Assembly (NCBI GenBank): GCA_963765955.1
Contig: CAVXYA010000006.1
Coordinates: forward strand, 62,001 to 126,000
Length of the DNA stretch: 64,000 bases
Reading direction: 5' to 3'
Origin: JAXDMK01 sp963765955
GTDB taxonomy: Bacteria > Actinomycetota > Acidimicrobiia > Acidimicrobiales > AC-14
In this document: positions 1 through 8,389 of the stretch, piece after piece
Layout: every line of letters starts with the position of its first letter
Numbering within the stretch: the stretch's first letter is position 1
Translations under genes and position numbers: made by a program
The notes under the pieces: model-generated
Database searches by the model: none
Told to the model about the DNA's origin: nothing
The model's input: only the letters and a program-made list of their open reading frames with translations

Positions 1-1
1 C

Positions 2-892
2 CGGCCGCCCGCCGGAAGCGCGTTGCTGCTGGTGGTGGGCGTGCTGGGGACATCGACGGCCGCGCCCCTCATCAAGGCCACCGTCGCCCCGTCGCTGGCC
101 ATCGCCTTCTGGCGGATGGCGATGGCGTCGGGCGCGGTGGTGCCGTTCGCCGCCCTCCGACGGTCGGAGCCGCCCATGTCTCGGCAGAACCGGTGGCTGT
201 CGGTGGCGGCCGGGGTTCTGCTGGCCGGACACTTCGGGTGCTTCATCCCCGCCGTCTCGCTGACGACGGTGGCTTCGGCCGTCGCCCTGGTGGCCATGCA
301 ACCGGCGTGGGCGGCGTTGATCCTGCATGTTCGGGGCGAGCGCATGGCGGGGCAGGCGTGGCTGGGCGTGGGGCTGGCGATCGGGGGCGCGCTGCTGCTG
401 TCGGGGGTCGACGTGACGGTGAGCGGCCGGGCGCTGGCGGGCGACGTGCTGGCCCTCGTGGGCGGCGCCCTCGCTGCGTCGTACCGGGTGGTGGGGGCCG
501 ACGTGCGGCGGACGGTGTCCACCACCGCCTACACCGCGGTCTGCTACCCGGTGGCGGCGGTGGTGCTGCTCGTCGTCTGCGTGGCGTCGGGGCAGCGGTT
601 GGGCGGCTACGCCGGGTCGACGTGGTGGCGTCTCGTGGCGCTGGCCCTGTTGGCCCAGATCCTCGGCCACTCGGTGTTCAACCTCGTGCTCAAGACGGTG
701 AGCCCGACCATCGTGTCGGTCGCCCTGCTCTTCGAGATCGTCGGCGCCGCCGTCCTGGCTGCCATCTTCCTGGGCCAGGACCCTCCCGCAGCTGCCATCC
801 CCGCCGCCGCCGTCATCGCCCTGGGCACGTTCCTCGTCATCCGGGCGAGCGAGACCGCCCCCGCCGTCAGCGGTGCGCCACCGGGGGACTGA
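2..892 (+). CDS. EamA/DMT-family permease, 5' end cut by window edge
   Basis: Inner-membrane transporter of the drug/metabolite (EamA) superfamily; the substrate cannot be told. The protein is a run of roughly ten hydrophobic helices arranged as two EamA repeats, with the usual small and polar residues at the start (GTSTAAPLIKA, then SLAIAFWRMAMAS). The reading frame is open back to base 2. The first usable start inside the window is TTG at 23, and the first EamA helix begins almost at once there, so a few N-terminal residues probably lie outside the window. A second EamA protein lies at 10564. The family call is firm; function beyond that is unknown. Confidence 0.8.
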   Translation, partial: RPPAGSALLLVVGVLGTSTAAPLIKATVAPSLAIAFWRMAMASGAVVPFAALRRSEPPMSRQNRWLSVAAGVLLAGHFGCFIPAVSLTTVASAVALVAMQPAWAALILHVRGERMAGQAWLGVGLAIGGALLLSGVDVTVSGRALAGDVLALVGGALAASYRVVGADVRRTVSTTAYTAVCYPVAAVVLLVVCVASGQRLGGYAGSTWWRLVALALLAQILGHSVFNLVLKTVSPTIVSVALLFEIVGAAVLAAIFLGQDPPAAAIPAAAVIALGTFLVIRASETAPAVSGAPPGD

Positions 893-900
893 GCCGGCGA

Positions 901-1737
901 TCACGATGCCTCCAACGGACGAAATGGCCGGCGACGGGCCTGGTCAGCGATCCGCCCCAACTGTCGAGCAGTGGAGATCGGCACCCGGACCACCTCCGTC
1001 CAGGTGAAGCGCCCACACAGCCACCCGGTCATGGCGACGATGGCGGTCTCCCGGCGGGCGTCGTAGACGGGCTGTCCCAGGTGATGCTGGCCGTCGAGCT
1101 CGAGGAACAGGCCGATGTCGGGCCAGGACTGGTCGAGGAAGTAGGGCCCCACGGGTAGCTGACGCACGGCCGGTGGCAGGCCGGGGACGGTCCGGGCCAG
1201 CTGGACCATCAGGGTTTCCAGGAGGCTGCCAGTGGGGGCCGCCCCCGGTGGGCGCAACTCGAGCACCCGCCGCATTCGAGTGGTGCCCGGGACACGTGCT
1301 CGGCCCAACGCAGGCAGTGAGCGTTCCAGGTCAGTCACCGACAGAAGCCGCTTGCGCAAGGCCGATTCGAGGGCCTGCTCCCACCGGAGGTCGTCGAGGT
1401 CGGCGGCGAGGTCGATCATCGTCTGCAGCCCGTCCGTGCAAGGGACGCCGCCGATCGGCAGGAGACGATCGTCGGGCAAGATGCGTCGGCGGATGGGGCG
1501 GCCGTCGAGTGTGACGCCATCGAGCCCCAGCAGCACCCCTGCCAGGCCACCAGCGGCCACGCCATCCTTGGCCAACACCTCGGCCCGGGCGTGATCGAGC
1601 GCGGTCGGCTCGTCCGGACCATCGGCATACACACCCTTGCGGACCCGTCGCCAGCGTCCGCTCCCTTCTCCCCAGCGCAATGCCTTCGGCGTGAGCCCGG
1701 TGGCCATCGCCTGGCTGGAGGTGAACAGCCGTCGCAT
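901..1737 (-). CDS. AbiEi-like / DUF559 protein
   Basis: 278-residue protein with an N-terminal winged-helix-like segment typical of AbiEi-type antitoxins (TSSQAMATGLTPKALRW, then RVRKGVYADGP) and a C-terminal DUF559/Vsr-like nuclease fold (LFLELDGQHHLGQ). I chose ATG at 1737 because GGAGG lies 6 nt upstream; an in-frame GTG at 1761 is possible but has no such site. No AbiEii toxin gene is adjacent, so this is a solo member. A second protein of the same architecture lies at 46068-47027. Such proteins are common in actinobacteria and their role is unknown; a nuclease or DNA-binding activity is only an inference from the fold. It follows polA on the same strand, separated by a strong stem-loop. 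Confidence 0.7.
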   Translation of the reverse strand: MRRLFTSSQAMATGLTPKALRWGEGSGRWRRVRKGVYADGPDEPTALDHARAEVLAKDGVAAGGLAGVLLGLDGVTLDGRPIRRRILPDDRLLPIGGVPCTDGLQTMIDLAADLDDLRWEQALESALRKRLLSVTDLERSLPALGRARVPGTTRMRRVLELRPPGAAPTGSLLETLMVQLARTVPGLPPAVRQLPVGPYFLDQSWPDIGLFLELDGQHHLGQPVYDARRETAIVAMTGWLCGRFTWTEVVRVPISTARQLGRIADQARRRPFRPLEAS

Positions 1738-1764
1738 CCCGATCCTCCGCGTTTGCCGCACGCA

Positions 1765-1807
1765 TAGCGCCCCTGAATCGCCCGAATCGGCTCGGGTAGG
1801 GGCGCTA
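1765..1807 (-). terminator. Stem-loop after polA
   Basis: Perfect 10-bp inverted repeat (TAGCGCCCCT at 1765-1774, AGGGGCGCTA at 1798-1807) enclosing a second 5-bp pair (CCCGA at 1781-1785, TCGGG at 1792-1796). It lies about 50 nt past the polA stop codon and before the next minus-strand gene, so it probably ends polA transcription. There is no T tract, as is usual for actinobacterial terminators. Confidence 0.55.
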
Positions 1808-1857
1808 CGGACGCACGAAACCGTGAGGGGGAAGCTCAGGGGGAGGCGGTGAGAAAT

Positions 1858-4506
1858 TTAGCCTTTGGCGGAGGCCCAGGTGTCGCCCCAGGCCAGGTTG
1901 ACCTCGAGGGGGACGCTCAGCTCGCAAGCCCCGCGCATGGCTTCGAGGGTGACGGCGGAGACCTCGTCCTCCTCGCCCGGGGGGACCTCGAGGATGACCT
2001 CGTCGTGGACTTGGAGCACGAGTCGAGCGGACAGGCCGTGGTCCTCGAGGGCCCGGTCGAGGCGGACGAGGGCGACCTTGAAGATGTCGGCCGCCAGGCC
2101 CTGGATGCCGGCGTTCATCGCTTGCCGCTCGCCCGCCTGGCGCAGCCGGTAGTTCTGCGACTGCAGCTCGGGGATCTGGCGGCGGCGGCCGAACAGGGTC
2201 TCGGTGTAGCCCCGGTCCCGGGCCTCGACCACGGTCTGCTCCATGTAGGCCCGCACGCTGGGGAAGGCCTCGAAGTACGCCCCCAGGATGAGGGCCGCCT
2301 CCTCGGTGGGGATCCCCAGGCGCTGGCCCAGCCCGAACGATTCCATGCCGTAGGCCAGCCCGTAGGAGACCATCTTGGCCTTCGACCGCTGCGCCGTGGT
2401 GACTGCCCCCGGGTCGACCGCGAACAGGCGGGCGGCGGTGGCCTGGTGGATGTCCTGGCCGGTGGCGAAGGCCTCGATCAGGCCCGGGTCCTGGGCCAGG
2501 TGGGCGATGACCCGCAGCTCGATCTGGTTGTAGTCGGCGACGAGGAACCGGCACCCCTCGGCCGGGATGAACGCCTGGCGGATGCGCCGGCCCTCCTCCG
2601 TGCGGATGGGGATGTTGTGCAGGTTGGGCCGGTCGGAGCTGAGGCGGCCGGTGCGGGCCACCGTCTGGTTGAAGGTGGCGTGGATGCGGCCGTCGGGACC
2701 GACCTCGGCCAGCAGGCTCTCCCCGTACGTCGACCGGAGCTTCTCGACCTCGCGGTAGCGGAGGAGCGGCTCGATGATGGGATGCAGTCCCCGCAGCTTC
2801 TCCAGGGACGCGGCGTCGGTGGAGAATCCGGTCTTGGTCTTCTTCTGCGGCTGCAGCCCCAACTGGTCGAAGAGCACCCTCCGCAGCTGCAGCGTGGAGT
2901 TGACCAGGAAGCGCTCTCCGGCGAGCTCCTGGATCTCCTCCTCCAACCGGGCGCCCTCGGCCACCAGGCCGTCGTAGATGCCGCGCAGCAGGTCGATGTC
3001 GACCCGAACCCCCGCCGCCTCCATCCGGGCCAGCACCCGCACCAGGGGCCGCTCGACGTCGTCGTAGAGCCGGCGCAGGCCCCGGGCGTCGAGGGAGTGG
3101 GCCAGGGCGGGAACGAGCAGGCCGACGGCGACCGCCCGGCGACCGGCTTCCTCGGCCGGGTCGATGGCGGTGCCGGACAGGTCGAGCTGGCCCGCCGGGG
3201 GGGCGTCGGGCGAGCGGACCTCGATACCCAGGAAGCGGGCGGCCAGGTCGTCGAGGAGGTACTGCGACTCGGCCGGGTCGATGAGGTAGGCGGCGATGGC
3301 GGTGTCGATGTCGAGACCCCGCAGGTCGAGCTCGAGGCCCCGGAGCAGGACTTTGGCGTTGTGGGCCCGGAAGGGCACGGCCGCCAGGACGTCCCGCACC
3401 GCCGGATCCTCGAGCAGGTCGCCCGGGATCCAGGTGGCGTTTCCGTCGCTTCCATCGGCCGCCACCGCGATGCCCTCGGGCCGGCTCCGGCCCTCGGCGC
3501 CGTCCCAGAAGGCGGCGAGGCCGACCGGCCCGGGAGCCCGGAGGGCGGCGACCGCCTCGGCCACCGTGCCCGCCCGGCCGACCGCGACCTCCAAGGGCTG
3601 CCGCTCGGCCTGGGCGGTGGCGGCGGCCGCGGCCGCGGCCTCGGCCGTGCCGATGGCCTCGAGCAGGCGGGGGTGGAGGGTGGTGAACTCGAGGAAGTTG
3701 AACAGCTCCCGCACCGCCGGACCGTCGAAGGCACCCATCCGCAGGTCGCTGAGGTCGACACCGAGGGGGACGTCGCGCACCAGGGGCGTGGCGGTGGCGT
3801 TGCGGCGCACGACGGGCTCGTGGGCGGCCAGGTTCTCCCTGAGCTTGGGCGTGCACTTGTCGATGTTGGCGAACACGCCGTCGAGGTCGCCGTAGGTGTT
3901 GAGCAGCTTGGCCGCCGTCTTCTCCCCCACCCCGGGTACGCCCGGGAGGTTGTCGGACGGGTCCCCGCGGAGGGCGGCGTACTGGGGGTACATGACCGGC
4001 GTGACCCCGGTGCGCTCGAGGATGCCGGCCTCGTCGTAGAGGACGTAGTCGCTCACGCCCCGGCGGTTGTAGAGGACCTTGACGTGGGGGTCCTCGACCA
4101 GCTGGTAGGCGTCGCGGTCGCCGGTGACCACGATCACGTCGTCGCCCCGGTCGCGGGCCTGGGTGGCGAGGGTGGCGATGACGTCGTCGGCCTCGAAGCC
4201 GGCGATCTCCACGATCGGGATCTTCAGGGTCTCGGCCACCTGGCGGACGAGGCCCATCTGCTGGCGGAGGATGTCGGGGGCGGCGGCCCGGCCCGCCTTG
4301 TAGTCGTCGACCAGGTCGTGGCGGAAGGTGCGCTCGGGGCGGTCGAAGGCGACCGCGATGCCGTCGGGCTTGTGGTCCTTGAGCAGGTTGATCAGCATCG
4401 ACGTGAACCCGTAGACCGCGTTGGTGACCTGCCCCGAGGCCGTCGCCAGGTCGGTGGGCAGGGCAAAGAAGGCCCGATAGGCCATCGAGTTGCCGTCGAG
4501 GAGCAG
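1858..4506 (-). CDS. polA: DNA polymerase I
   Basis: DNA polymerase I, for Okazaki-fragment processing and repair synthesis. Order: 5'-3' exonuclease (about residues 1-290, with the metal-site motif LLLDGNSMAYRAFFALP at the very start), a central 3'-5' exonuclose-like domain without the acidic metal ligands (probably no proofreading, as in many actinobacteria), and the polymerase domain with motif A (DYNQIELRVIAHL), motif B (RSKAKMVSYGLAYG) and motif C (QVHDEVILEV). The first ATG is at 4485, but starting there would remove the conserved Asp of LLDGN. The frame upstream is open only to a TAG at 4528-4530 and has no ATG, GTG or TTG. I placed the start at CTG 4506, which has GGAG 12 nt upstream; ATC at 4518 is the position where relatives have Met. 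Function certain, start uncertain. Confidence 0.93.
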   Translation of the reverse strand: MLLDGNSMAYRAFFALPTDLATASGQVTNAVYGFTSMLINLLKDHKPDGIAVAFDRPERTFRHDLVDDYKAGRAAAPDILRQQMGLVRQVAETLKIPIVEIAGFEADDVIATLATQARDRGDDVIVVTGDRDAYQLVEDPHVKVLYNRRGVSDYVLYDEAGILERTGVTPVMYPQYAALRGDPSDNLPGVPGVGEKTAAKLLNTYGDLDGVFANIDKCTPKLRENLAAHEPVVRRNATATPLVRDVPLGVDLSDLRMGAFDGPAVRELFNFLEFTTLHPRLLEAIGTAEAAAAAAATAQAERQPLEVAVGRAGTVAEAVAALRAPGPVGLAAFWDGAEGRSRPEGIAVAADGSDGNATWIPGDLLEDPAVRDVLAAVPFRAHNAKVLLRGLELDLRGLDIDTAIAAYLIDPAESQYLLDDLAARFLGIEVRSPDAPPAGQLDLSGTAIDPAEEAGRRAVAVGLLVPALAHSLDARGLRRLYDDVERPLVRVLARMEAAGVRVDIDLLRGIYDGLVAEGARLEEEIQELAGERFLVNSTLQLRRVLFDQLGLQPQKKTKTGFSTDAASLEKLRGLHPIIEPLLRYREVEKLRSTYGESLLAEVGPDGRIHATFNQTVARTGRLSSDRPNLHNIPIRTEEGRRIRQAFIPAEGCRFLVADYNQIELRVIAHLAQDPGLIEAFATGQDIHQATAARLFAVDPGAVTTAQRSKAKMVSYGLAYGMESFGLGQRLGIPTEEAALILGAYFEAFPSVRAYMEQTVVEARDRGYTETLFGRRRQIPELQSQNYRLRQAGERQAMNAGIQGLAADIFKVALVRLDRALEDHGLSARLVLQVHDEVILEVPPGEEDEVSAVTLEAMRGACELSVPLEVNLAWGDTWASAKG

Positions 4507-4589
4507 GATCTTGGCGATCTCCGGATGCTACGGCCGCCCCGAGCGTTCCGTGTCGGGTGGACGGTGCGCGCCATGGGTACGTCCTCGTC

Positions 4590-5126
4590 ATGACCGACAC
4601 CCTCCGTGACACCACCGCCCGCGTCGCCCAGGAGGCGACGGACACGGTTCGGGAGGAGGTCGAGGCCTACCGGGGCGAGTCCGAGCTGCCGGTGGAGTCG
4701 TTCGCCGGTCTTATGGCGGCCTACGCCGCGTTCGTGGCCGCGGGGGCGGTGGCCGTCCGAGGGCGGCGGCTCCCCGACCGGCCCGCGTGGTCCGATGTGG
4801 CCCTGGTGGCGGTGGCCACCCACCGCCTGAGCCGGCTCATCACCAAGTCCCCCGTGGCCAGCCCGTTGCGGGCCCCGTTCGCCCGCTACGAGGGCGTGAG
4901 TGGATCGGCCGAGCTGAAGGAGGGGGTGCGGGGGACGGGCGCCCGCAAGGCGATCGGGGAGCTGGTGACGTGCCCGTTCTGCATCAGCCAGTGGCTGGCC
5001 ACCGGGTTCACCTTCGGCCTGGTCCTCGCCCCCCGCGGCACCCGGATGGCGGCCGCGGTGCTCACGTCGGTGACGGCGGCCGACTTCCTGCAGTTCGCCC
5101 GGTGCGCGGCCGAGCAGCACACCTGA
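4590..5126 (+). CDS. DUF1360 family membrane-associated protein
   Basis: 178-residue protein matching the DUF1360 family: a hydrophobic helix near residues 30-50, the DVALVAVATHRLSRLITKSP segment, and the signature GELVTCPFCISQW near residue 130 followed by more hydrophobic segments. The family is widespread in Gram-positive bacteria and has no assigned function; the CPFC pair may bind metal (inference). It is divergent from polA with about 83 nt between the two starts. The ATG at 4590 gives the natural N-terminus MTDTLRDTTARV. Confidence 0.75.
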   Translation: MTDTLRDTTARVAQEATDTVREEVEAYRGESELPVESFAGLMAAYAAFVAAGAVAVRGRRLPDRPAWSDVALVAVATHRLSRLITKSPVASPLRAPFARYEGVSGSAELKEGVRGTGARKAIGELVTCPFCISQWLATGFTFGLVLAPRGTRMAAAVLTSVTAADFLQFARCAAEQHT

Positions 5127-5159
5127 CCACCAGACCCCCGGTTCCGACAATGGGGTGAG

Positions 5160-5165
5160 TACGAT
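5160..5165 (+). promoter_or_regulatory. -10 box of likely leaderless dtxR transcript
   Basis: TACGAT ends 8 nt before the ATG at 5174 and no Shine-Dalgarno sequence precedes that ATG. The geometry fits a transcript starting at or very near the A of ATG. Confidence 0.5.
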
Positions 5166-5173
5166 GGCCGCCC

Positions 5174-5833
5174 ATGGGCGACGGCTTCCACCCCCCGCTC
5201 GAGGAGTACCTGGAAGCGATCTGGGAGCTCGAGGAGGAGGGGGTCCAGGTGATCCAGGCCCGCCTCGCCGAGCACCTCGGCCACTCGGCACCGTCGGTCT
5301 CGGAGATGGTTCGCCGCCTGCGCACCGACGGCTACGTGGCCCTTGACGGCCGGTCGCTCAGCCTCACCGACAAGGGACGGGTGCGGGCGGTGAGCGTCGT
5401 CCGCAAGCACCGCCTGGCCGAGCGCCTCCTCACCGACGTGATCGGGATCCCCTGGCACAAGACCCACGAGGAGGCGTGCCGGTGGGAGCACGTGATCTCC
5501 GACGAGGTCGAGGAGCGCCTGGTCGAGCTGCTGGGCAACCCCGCCACCTGCCCCCACGGCAACCCCATCCCCGGGTCCGGGGCGCCGGTGCGCCAGCTGT
5601 CGGCCCTGGCGGACTCCCAGCCCGGCGACCGCATTCGGCTGGAGCGGGTCACCGAGCAGGTGGAGATCGACATGGACGCCCTCATGTACCTCGACGACCA
5701 CGGCTTCGTCCCTGGCACCGGCGCCGAGGTGACGTCGAAGGCGCCCGACGGCACGCTGACCCTGACGCTCGACGAAGGCAGTATCGCCCTCGGCCCCGGC
5801 CTGGCCAGCCAGCTCTTCGTGGCCAAGGCATAA
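5174..5833 (+). CDS. DtxR/IdeR-family metal-dependent transcriptional regulator
   Basis: 219-residue metal-sensing repressor. Winged HTH at residues 1-65, dimerisation and metal-binding domain to about 140 (RKHRLAERLLTD, then EACRWEHVISDEVEERL, then GNPIPG), and a C-terminal SH3/FeoA-like domain. The Cys-x-x-Glu-His group of the primary site and the His/Glu of the ancillary site match iron-sensing DtxR/IdeR. The position equivalent to DtxR Met10 is Glu here (PLEEYLEAIWELEEEG), so the metal preference could differ. It probably controls iron or manganese homeostasis; no target site was recognised in this window. It is followed after 4 nt by gnd, so the two are likely co-transcribed. Confidence 0.88.
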   Translation: MGDGFHPPLEEYLEAIWELEEEGVQVIQARLAEHLGHSAPSVSEMVRRLRTDGYVALDGRSLSLTDKGRVRAVSVVRKHRLAERLLTDVIGIPWHKTHEEACRWEHVISDEVEERLVELLGNPATCPHGNPIPGSGAPVRQLSALADSQPGDRIRLERVTEQVEIDMDALMYLDDHGFVPGTGAEVTSKAPDGTLTLTLDEGSIALGPGLASQLFVAKA

Positions 5834-5837
5834 CCCC

Positions 5838-6722
5838 ATGAGGCTCGGCATGGTCGGGCTGGGGCGGATGGGGTGGGGCATGACGAGCCGGCTGCGCCAG
5901 AAGGGCCACGAGGTGGTGGGCTTCGACTTCTTCCCCGACCGGCGCGACGTGGCCTCGGTGGCCGAGCTGGTGGCGGCCCTCGACGCGCCCCGGGCGGTGT
6001 GGGTGATGGTGCCGGCCGGCGATCCCACGGAGACGACCGTCGTCGGGCTGGCCGAGCTCCTCGCGCCGGGCGACCTGGTGATCGACGGCGGCAACTCCAA
6101 CTTCCACGATTCGATGCGCCGGGGACAGCTGCTGGCCGAGCGGGGCATCTTCTTCATCGACGCCGGCGTCAGCGGAGGCATCTGGGGTCTCAAGGAAGGC
6201 TTCTGCCTCATGGTCGGCGGCGAGGCGGAGAAGGTGGCGACCATGCAGCCGATCTTCGACGCCCTCGCCCCCGAGGGCGGCTTCGTCCACTGCGGGCCGG
6301 TGGGGGCCGGCCACTTCACCAAGATGGTCCACAACGGGATCGAGTACGGGATGATGCAGGCCTACGCCGAGGGCTTCGAGCTGCTCGGCGCCAGCGAGCT
6401 CAGCATCAACACCACCGCCGTGGTCGACGCCTGGGGCCACGGCAGCGTCATCCGCAGCTGGCTGCTCGAGTTGCTCTCGCTGGGGCTGGCCGACGATCCC
6501 GCCCTCGAGAAGGTGCGGGGCTACGTCGAGGACTCGGGCGAGGGTCGGTGGACGGTGCAGGAGGCGGTGCGCCTGGGCGTGCCGGCCAACGTCCTGTCGG
6601 CATCCCTGTTCGCCCGGTTCACGTCCCGCCAGGACGATTCCCCGGCCATGAAGGTGCTGGCCCTGCTCCGCCACGGCTTCGGAGGCCACGCGGTCAAAGA
6701 GGCCGGCGCCTCCCCCGACTGA
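5838..6722 (+). CDS. gnd: 6-phosphogluconate dehydrogenase, short (decarboxylating) form
   Basis: Oxidises and decarboxylates 6-phosphogluconate to ribulose 5-phosphate. Rossmann motif GLGRMG near residue 7, VMVPAG, VIDGGNSNF near residue 83, the catalytic-site segment GVSGGIWGLKEG near residue 112, and KMVHNGIEYGMMQAYAEGF. At 294 residues it is the short form (about 300), which in several bacteria prefers NAD over NADP, not the 470-residue classical Gnd. It starts 4 nt after the DtxR stop codon. Confidence 0.9.
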   Translation: MRLGMVGLGRMGWGMTSRLRQKGHEVVGFDFFPDRRDVASVAELVAALDAPRAVWVMVPAGDPTETTVVGLAELLAPGDLVIDGGNSNFHDSMRRGQLLAERGIFFIDAGVSGGIWGLKEGFCLMVGGEAEKVATMQPIFDALAPEGGFVHCGPVGAGHFTKMVHNGIEYGMMQAYAEGFELLGASELSINTTAVVDAWGHGSVIRSWLLELLSLGLADDPALEKVRGYVEDSGEGRWTVQEAVRLGVPANVLSASLFARFTSRQDDSPAMKVLALLRHGFGGHAVKEAGASPD

Positions 6723-6771
6723 GCCCGGGCCGATGCCGATGAGTTCCGCGCCCGGCGGGAGTCGTACTGGC

Positions 6772-7149
6772 ATGCTCACCAACAGCAAGGCATTCAGCGG
6801 GTTCGCGGTCGACGACCTGGACCAGGCCCGTCGGTTCTACGGCGAGACGCTCGGCATCGAGACCTCGGACGGCCCGGAGGCGGCGCTGCTCACCCTCCAC
6901 CTCGCCGGGGGCCGCGACACCATCGTCTACGAGAAGCCGGACTTCGTCCCGGCTACCTACACCGTCCTCAACTTCCCGGTCGACGACGTGGGCCAGGCGG
7001 TCGACGAGCTGACGGCACGGGGCGTGCGCTTCGAGGTCTACGAGGGCTTCGGTCAGGACGACAAGGGCGTGATGCGGGGGCAGGGCCCGGACATCGCCTG
7101 GTTCAAGGACCCTGCCGGCAACATCCTCAGCGTGCTGAAGGTGCCCTGA
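6772..7149 (+). CDS. VOC (glyoxalase/bleomycin-resistance fold) family protein
   Basis: 125-residue single vicinal-oxygen-chelate domain: FSGFAVDDLDQARRFYGETLG at the N-terminus and DIAWFKDPAGNILSVL at the C-terminus. The fold uses pairs of His/Glu for a metal; the substrate is not predictable. The start is ATG 6772, preceded by GGCGGGAG about 10 nt upstream; an in-frame ATG at 6733 would add 13 unlikely residues. It follows gnd on the same strand with a 49-nt gap. Confidence 0.8.
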   Translation: MLTNSKAFSGFAVDDLDQARRFYGETLGIETSDGPEAALLTLHLAGGRDTIVYEKPDFVPATYTVLNFPVDDVGQAVDELTARGVRFEVYEGFGQDDKGVMRGQGPDIAWFKDPAGNILSVLKVP

Positions 7150-7179
7150 GCGGTGACCTGAGCCGGGCGCCGCCATCGA

Positions 7180-7193
7180 CTGACGGCCGTCAG
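7180..7193. terminator. Small palindrome between convergent genes
   Basis: CTGACGGCCGTCAG is a perfect 14-nt palindrome between the convergent ends of the VOC gene and the membrane-protein gene, and it includes the latter's stop codon. A weak bidirectional terminator is possible. Confidence 0.3.
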
Positions 7194-7789
7194 GGGCCCA
7201 CTGGCCGCTGGCGGCGCAGGACGAGGAACCCTACGACGAGGGCGATCGCCAGCCCGACGAGGGCTCCGATGCCGGCGAAGGCGAAGAACGGCCCGATGGA
7301 TGGCTCCTTCAAGCGGAACGCCTGGATGTTCGACACCCCACCCTCATCGCCGACGCTGCCCTCCCCCCCGACGGCGACCGAGGCCAGGATCCCGGCCCGT
7401 TCGTCGAACCGGATGAAGGACGGCCCGACCCCGGCGTCCTCACCGACCCGCCAGCCCTCGCTCATCGCCTGCCGGTGGAAGGCGGCGACCCGGTCCTCGA
7501 GCGGGCCGCCGCCTTCGACGTCGATCGCGACTGCGTAGGAAGCGGTAGCGAACCAGGCTCCGGTGCCTTCGTACGCGTTCAGCCTCTCCGACGTGACCGT
7601 GTAGCCAGGGGGCGCCAACGAGTGGGCTGCGGCCCGGACGTCGGCTTTGGTCGGGTGCGTACCGTGGATCACCTGTGTACCCACTGATGCACCGAGAAAC
7701 GTCGCCAGGCCCACCAGGACGATGCCGACGACGACAGTCCAGACCTTCGCCAGGGACCGCCGGTCCGCCGGCTGGTACAGCTCAGGCAC
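7190..7789 (-). CDS. Hypothetical protein with two membrane helices
   Basis: 199 residues, unrecognised. An N-terminal helix (WTVVVGIVLVGLATFLGAS, about residues 17-36) and a C-terminal helix (about 165-190) flank an external domain of about 125 residues with mixed alpha/beta character, ending in a basic cytoplasmic tail (LRRQRPVG). GTG start at 7789. It lies 12 nt downstream of pdtaR on the same strand and may be co-transcribed with it. No functional motif seen. Confidence 0.6.
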   Translation of the reverse strand: MPELYQPADRRSLAKVWTVVVGIVLVGLATFLGASVGTQVIHGTHPTKADVRAAAHSLAPPGYTVTSERLNAYEGTGAWFATASYAVAIDVEGGGPLEDRVAAFHRQAMSEGWRVGEDAGVGPSFIRFDERAGILASVAVGGEGSVGDEGGVSNIQAFRLKEPSIGPFFAFAGIGALVGLAIALVVGFLVLRRQRPVGP

Positions 7790-7801
7790 GATGGTCCGGG
7801 G

Positions 7802-8389
7802 TCAGGACGACTGAGGCGGGACCAGCTCGCCGTCGATGATCTGTTGAGCCACGACGCGCATCTTCGCCCGCTGGCGCATGGCGGTCTGCTGGATGAACGA
7901 GAACGCCTCGCCCTCGGGCAGCTTGTGGCGGTCCATGAGCAGGCCCTTGGCCCGGTCGACCAGGCGACGGGTGACGAGCTGGTCCTCCAGGCTGTGGACC
8001 TCGTCCTCCAGGGCCCGCAGCTCCTTGAAGCGGGCGATGGCCACCTCGATGGCCGGGATCAGCTCGCTCTTCTGGAAGGGCTTGACCAGATAGCCGACGG
8101 CGCCGGCGGCGGTGGCCTTCTCCACCAGGTCGCGCTGGCTGAAGGCGGTGAGGATGAGCACCGCCGCCCGGCGGGCGGAGACGATCTCCTTGGCCGCGGC
8201 GATCCCGTCCATGCCCGGCATCTTGATGTCGAGGATGGCCAGGTCGGGGCTGAGCTCCTTGACCAGGGCGACCGCCTCGTCGCCCCTGCCGACCGCGCCC
8301 ACGACCTCGTAGCCCTCCTCCTCGAGGGTCTCCTGGAGATCGAGGCGGATCAGGGCCTCGTCCTCGGCGATAACGATGCGCGTCGCCAC
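7802..8389 (-). CDS. pdtaR: ANTAR-domain response regulator (PdtaR-like)
   Basis: 195-residue two-component response regulator that acts on RNA. The receiver domain (1-125) has the phosphoacceptor Asp in LAILDIKMPGMDG and the conserved Lys in YLVKPF. The C-terminal ANTAR domain (about 135-190, VTRRLVDRAKGLLMDRHKLP, then AFSFIQQTAMRQR) binds paired hairpins in nascent mRNA and blocks termination. Closest known type: mycobacterial PdtaR (Rv1626), which also lies near polA. No PdtaS kinase is in the window. The GTG start at 8389 overlaps the TAG of the upstream coiled-coil gene by one base, which suggests translational coupling. Confidence 0.88.
   Translation of the reverse strand: MATRIVIAEDEALIRLDLQETLEEEGYEVVGAVGRGDEAVALVKELSPDLAILDIKMPGMDGIAAAKEIVSARRAAVLILTAFSQRDLVEKATAAGAVGYLVKPFQKSELIPAIEVAIARFKELRALEDEVHSLEDQLVTRRLVDRAKGLLMDRHKLPEGEAFSFIQQTAMRQRAKMRVVAQQIIDGELVPPQSS

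Noticed and set aside
1805..4645. Very long ORFs opposite or beside polA
   Set aside because: Shadows of polA in other frames; low-complexity Arg/Gly/Pro or Gly/Asp/Val sequences typical of GC-rich antisense frames.
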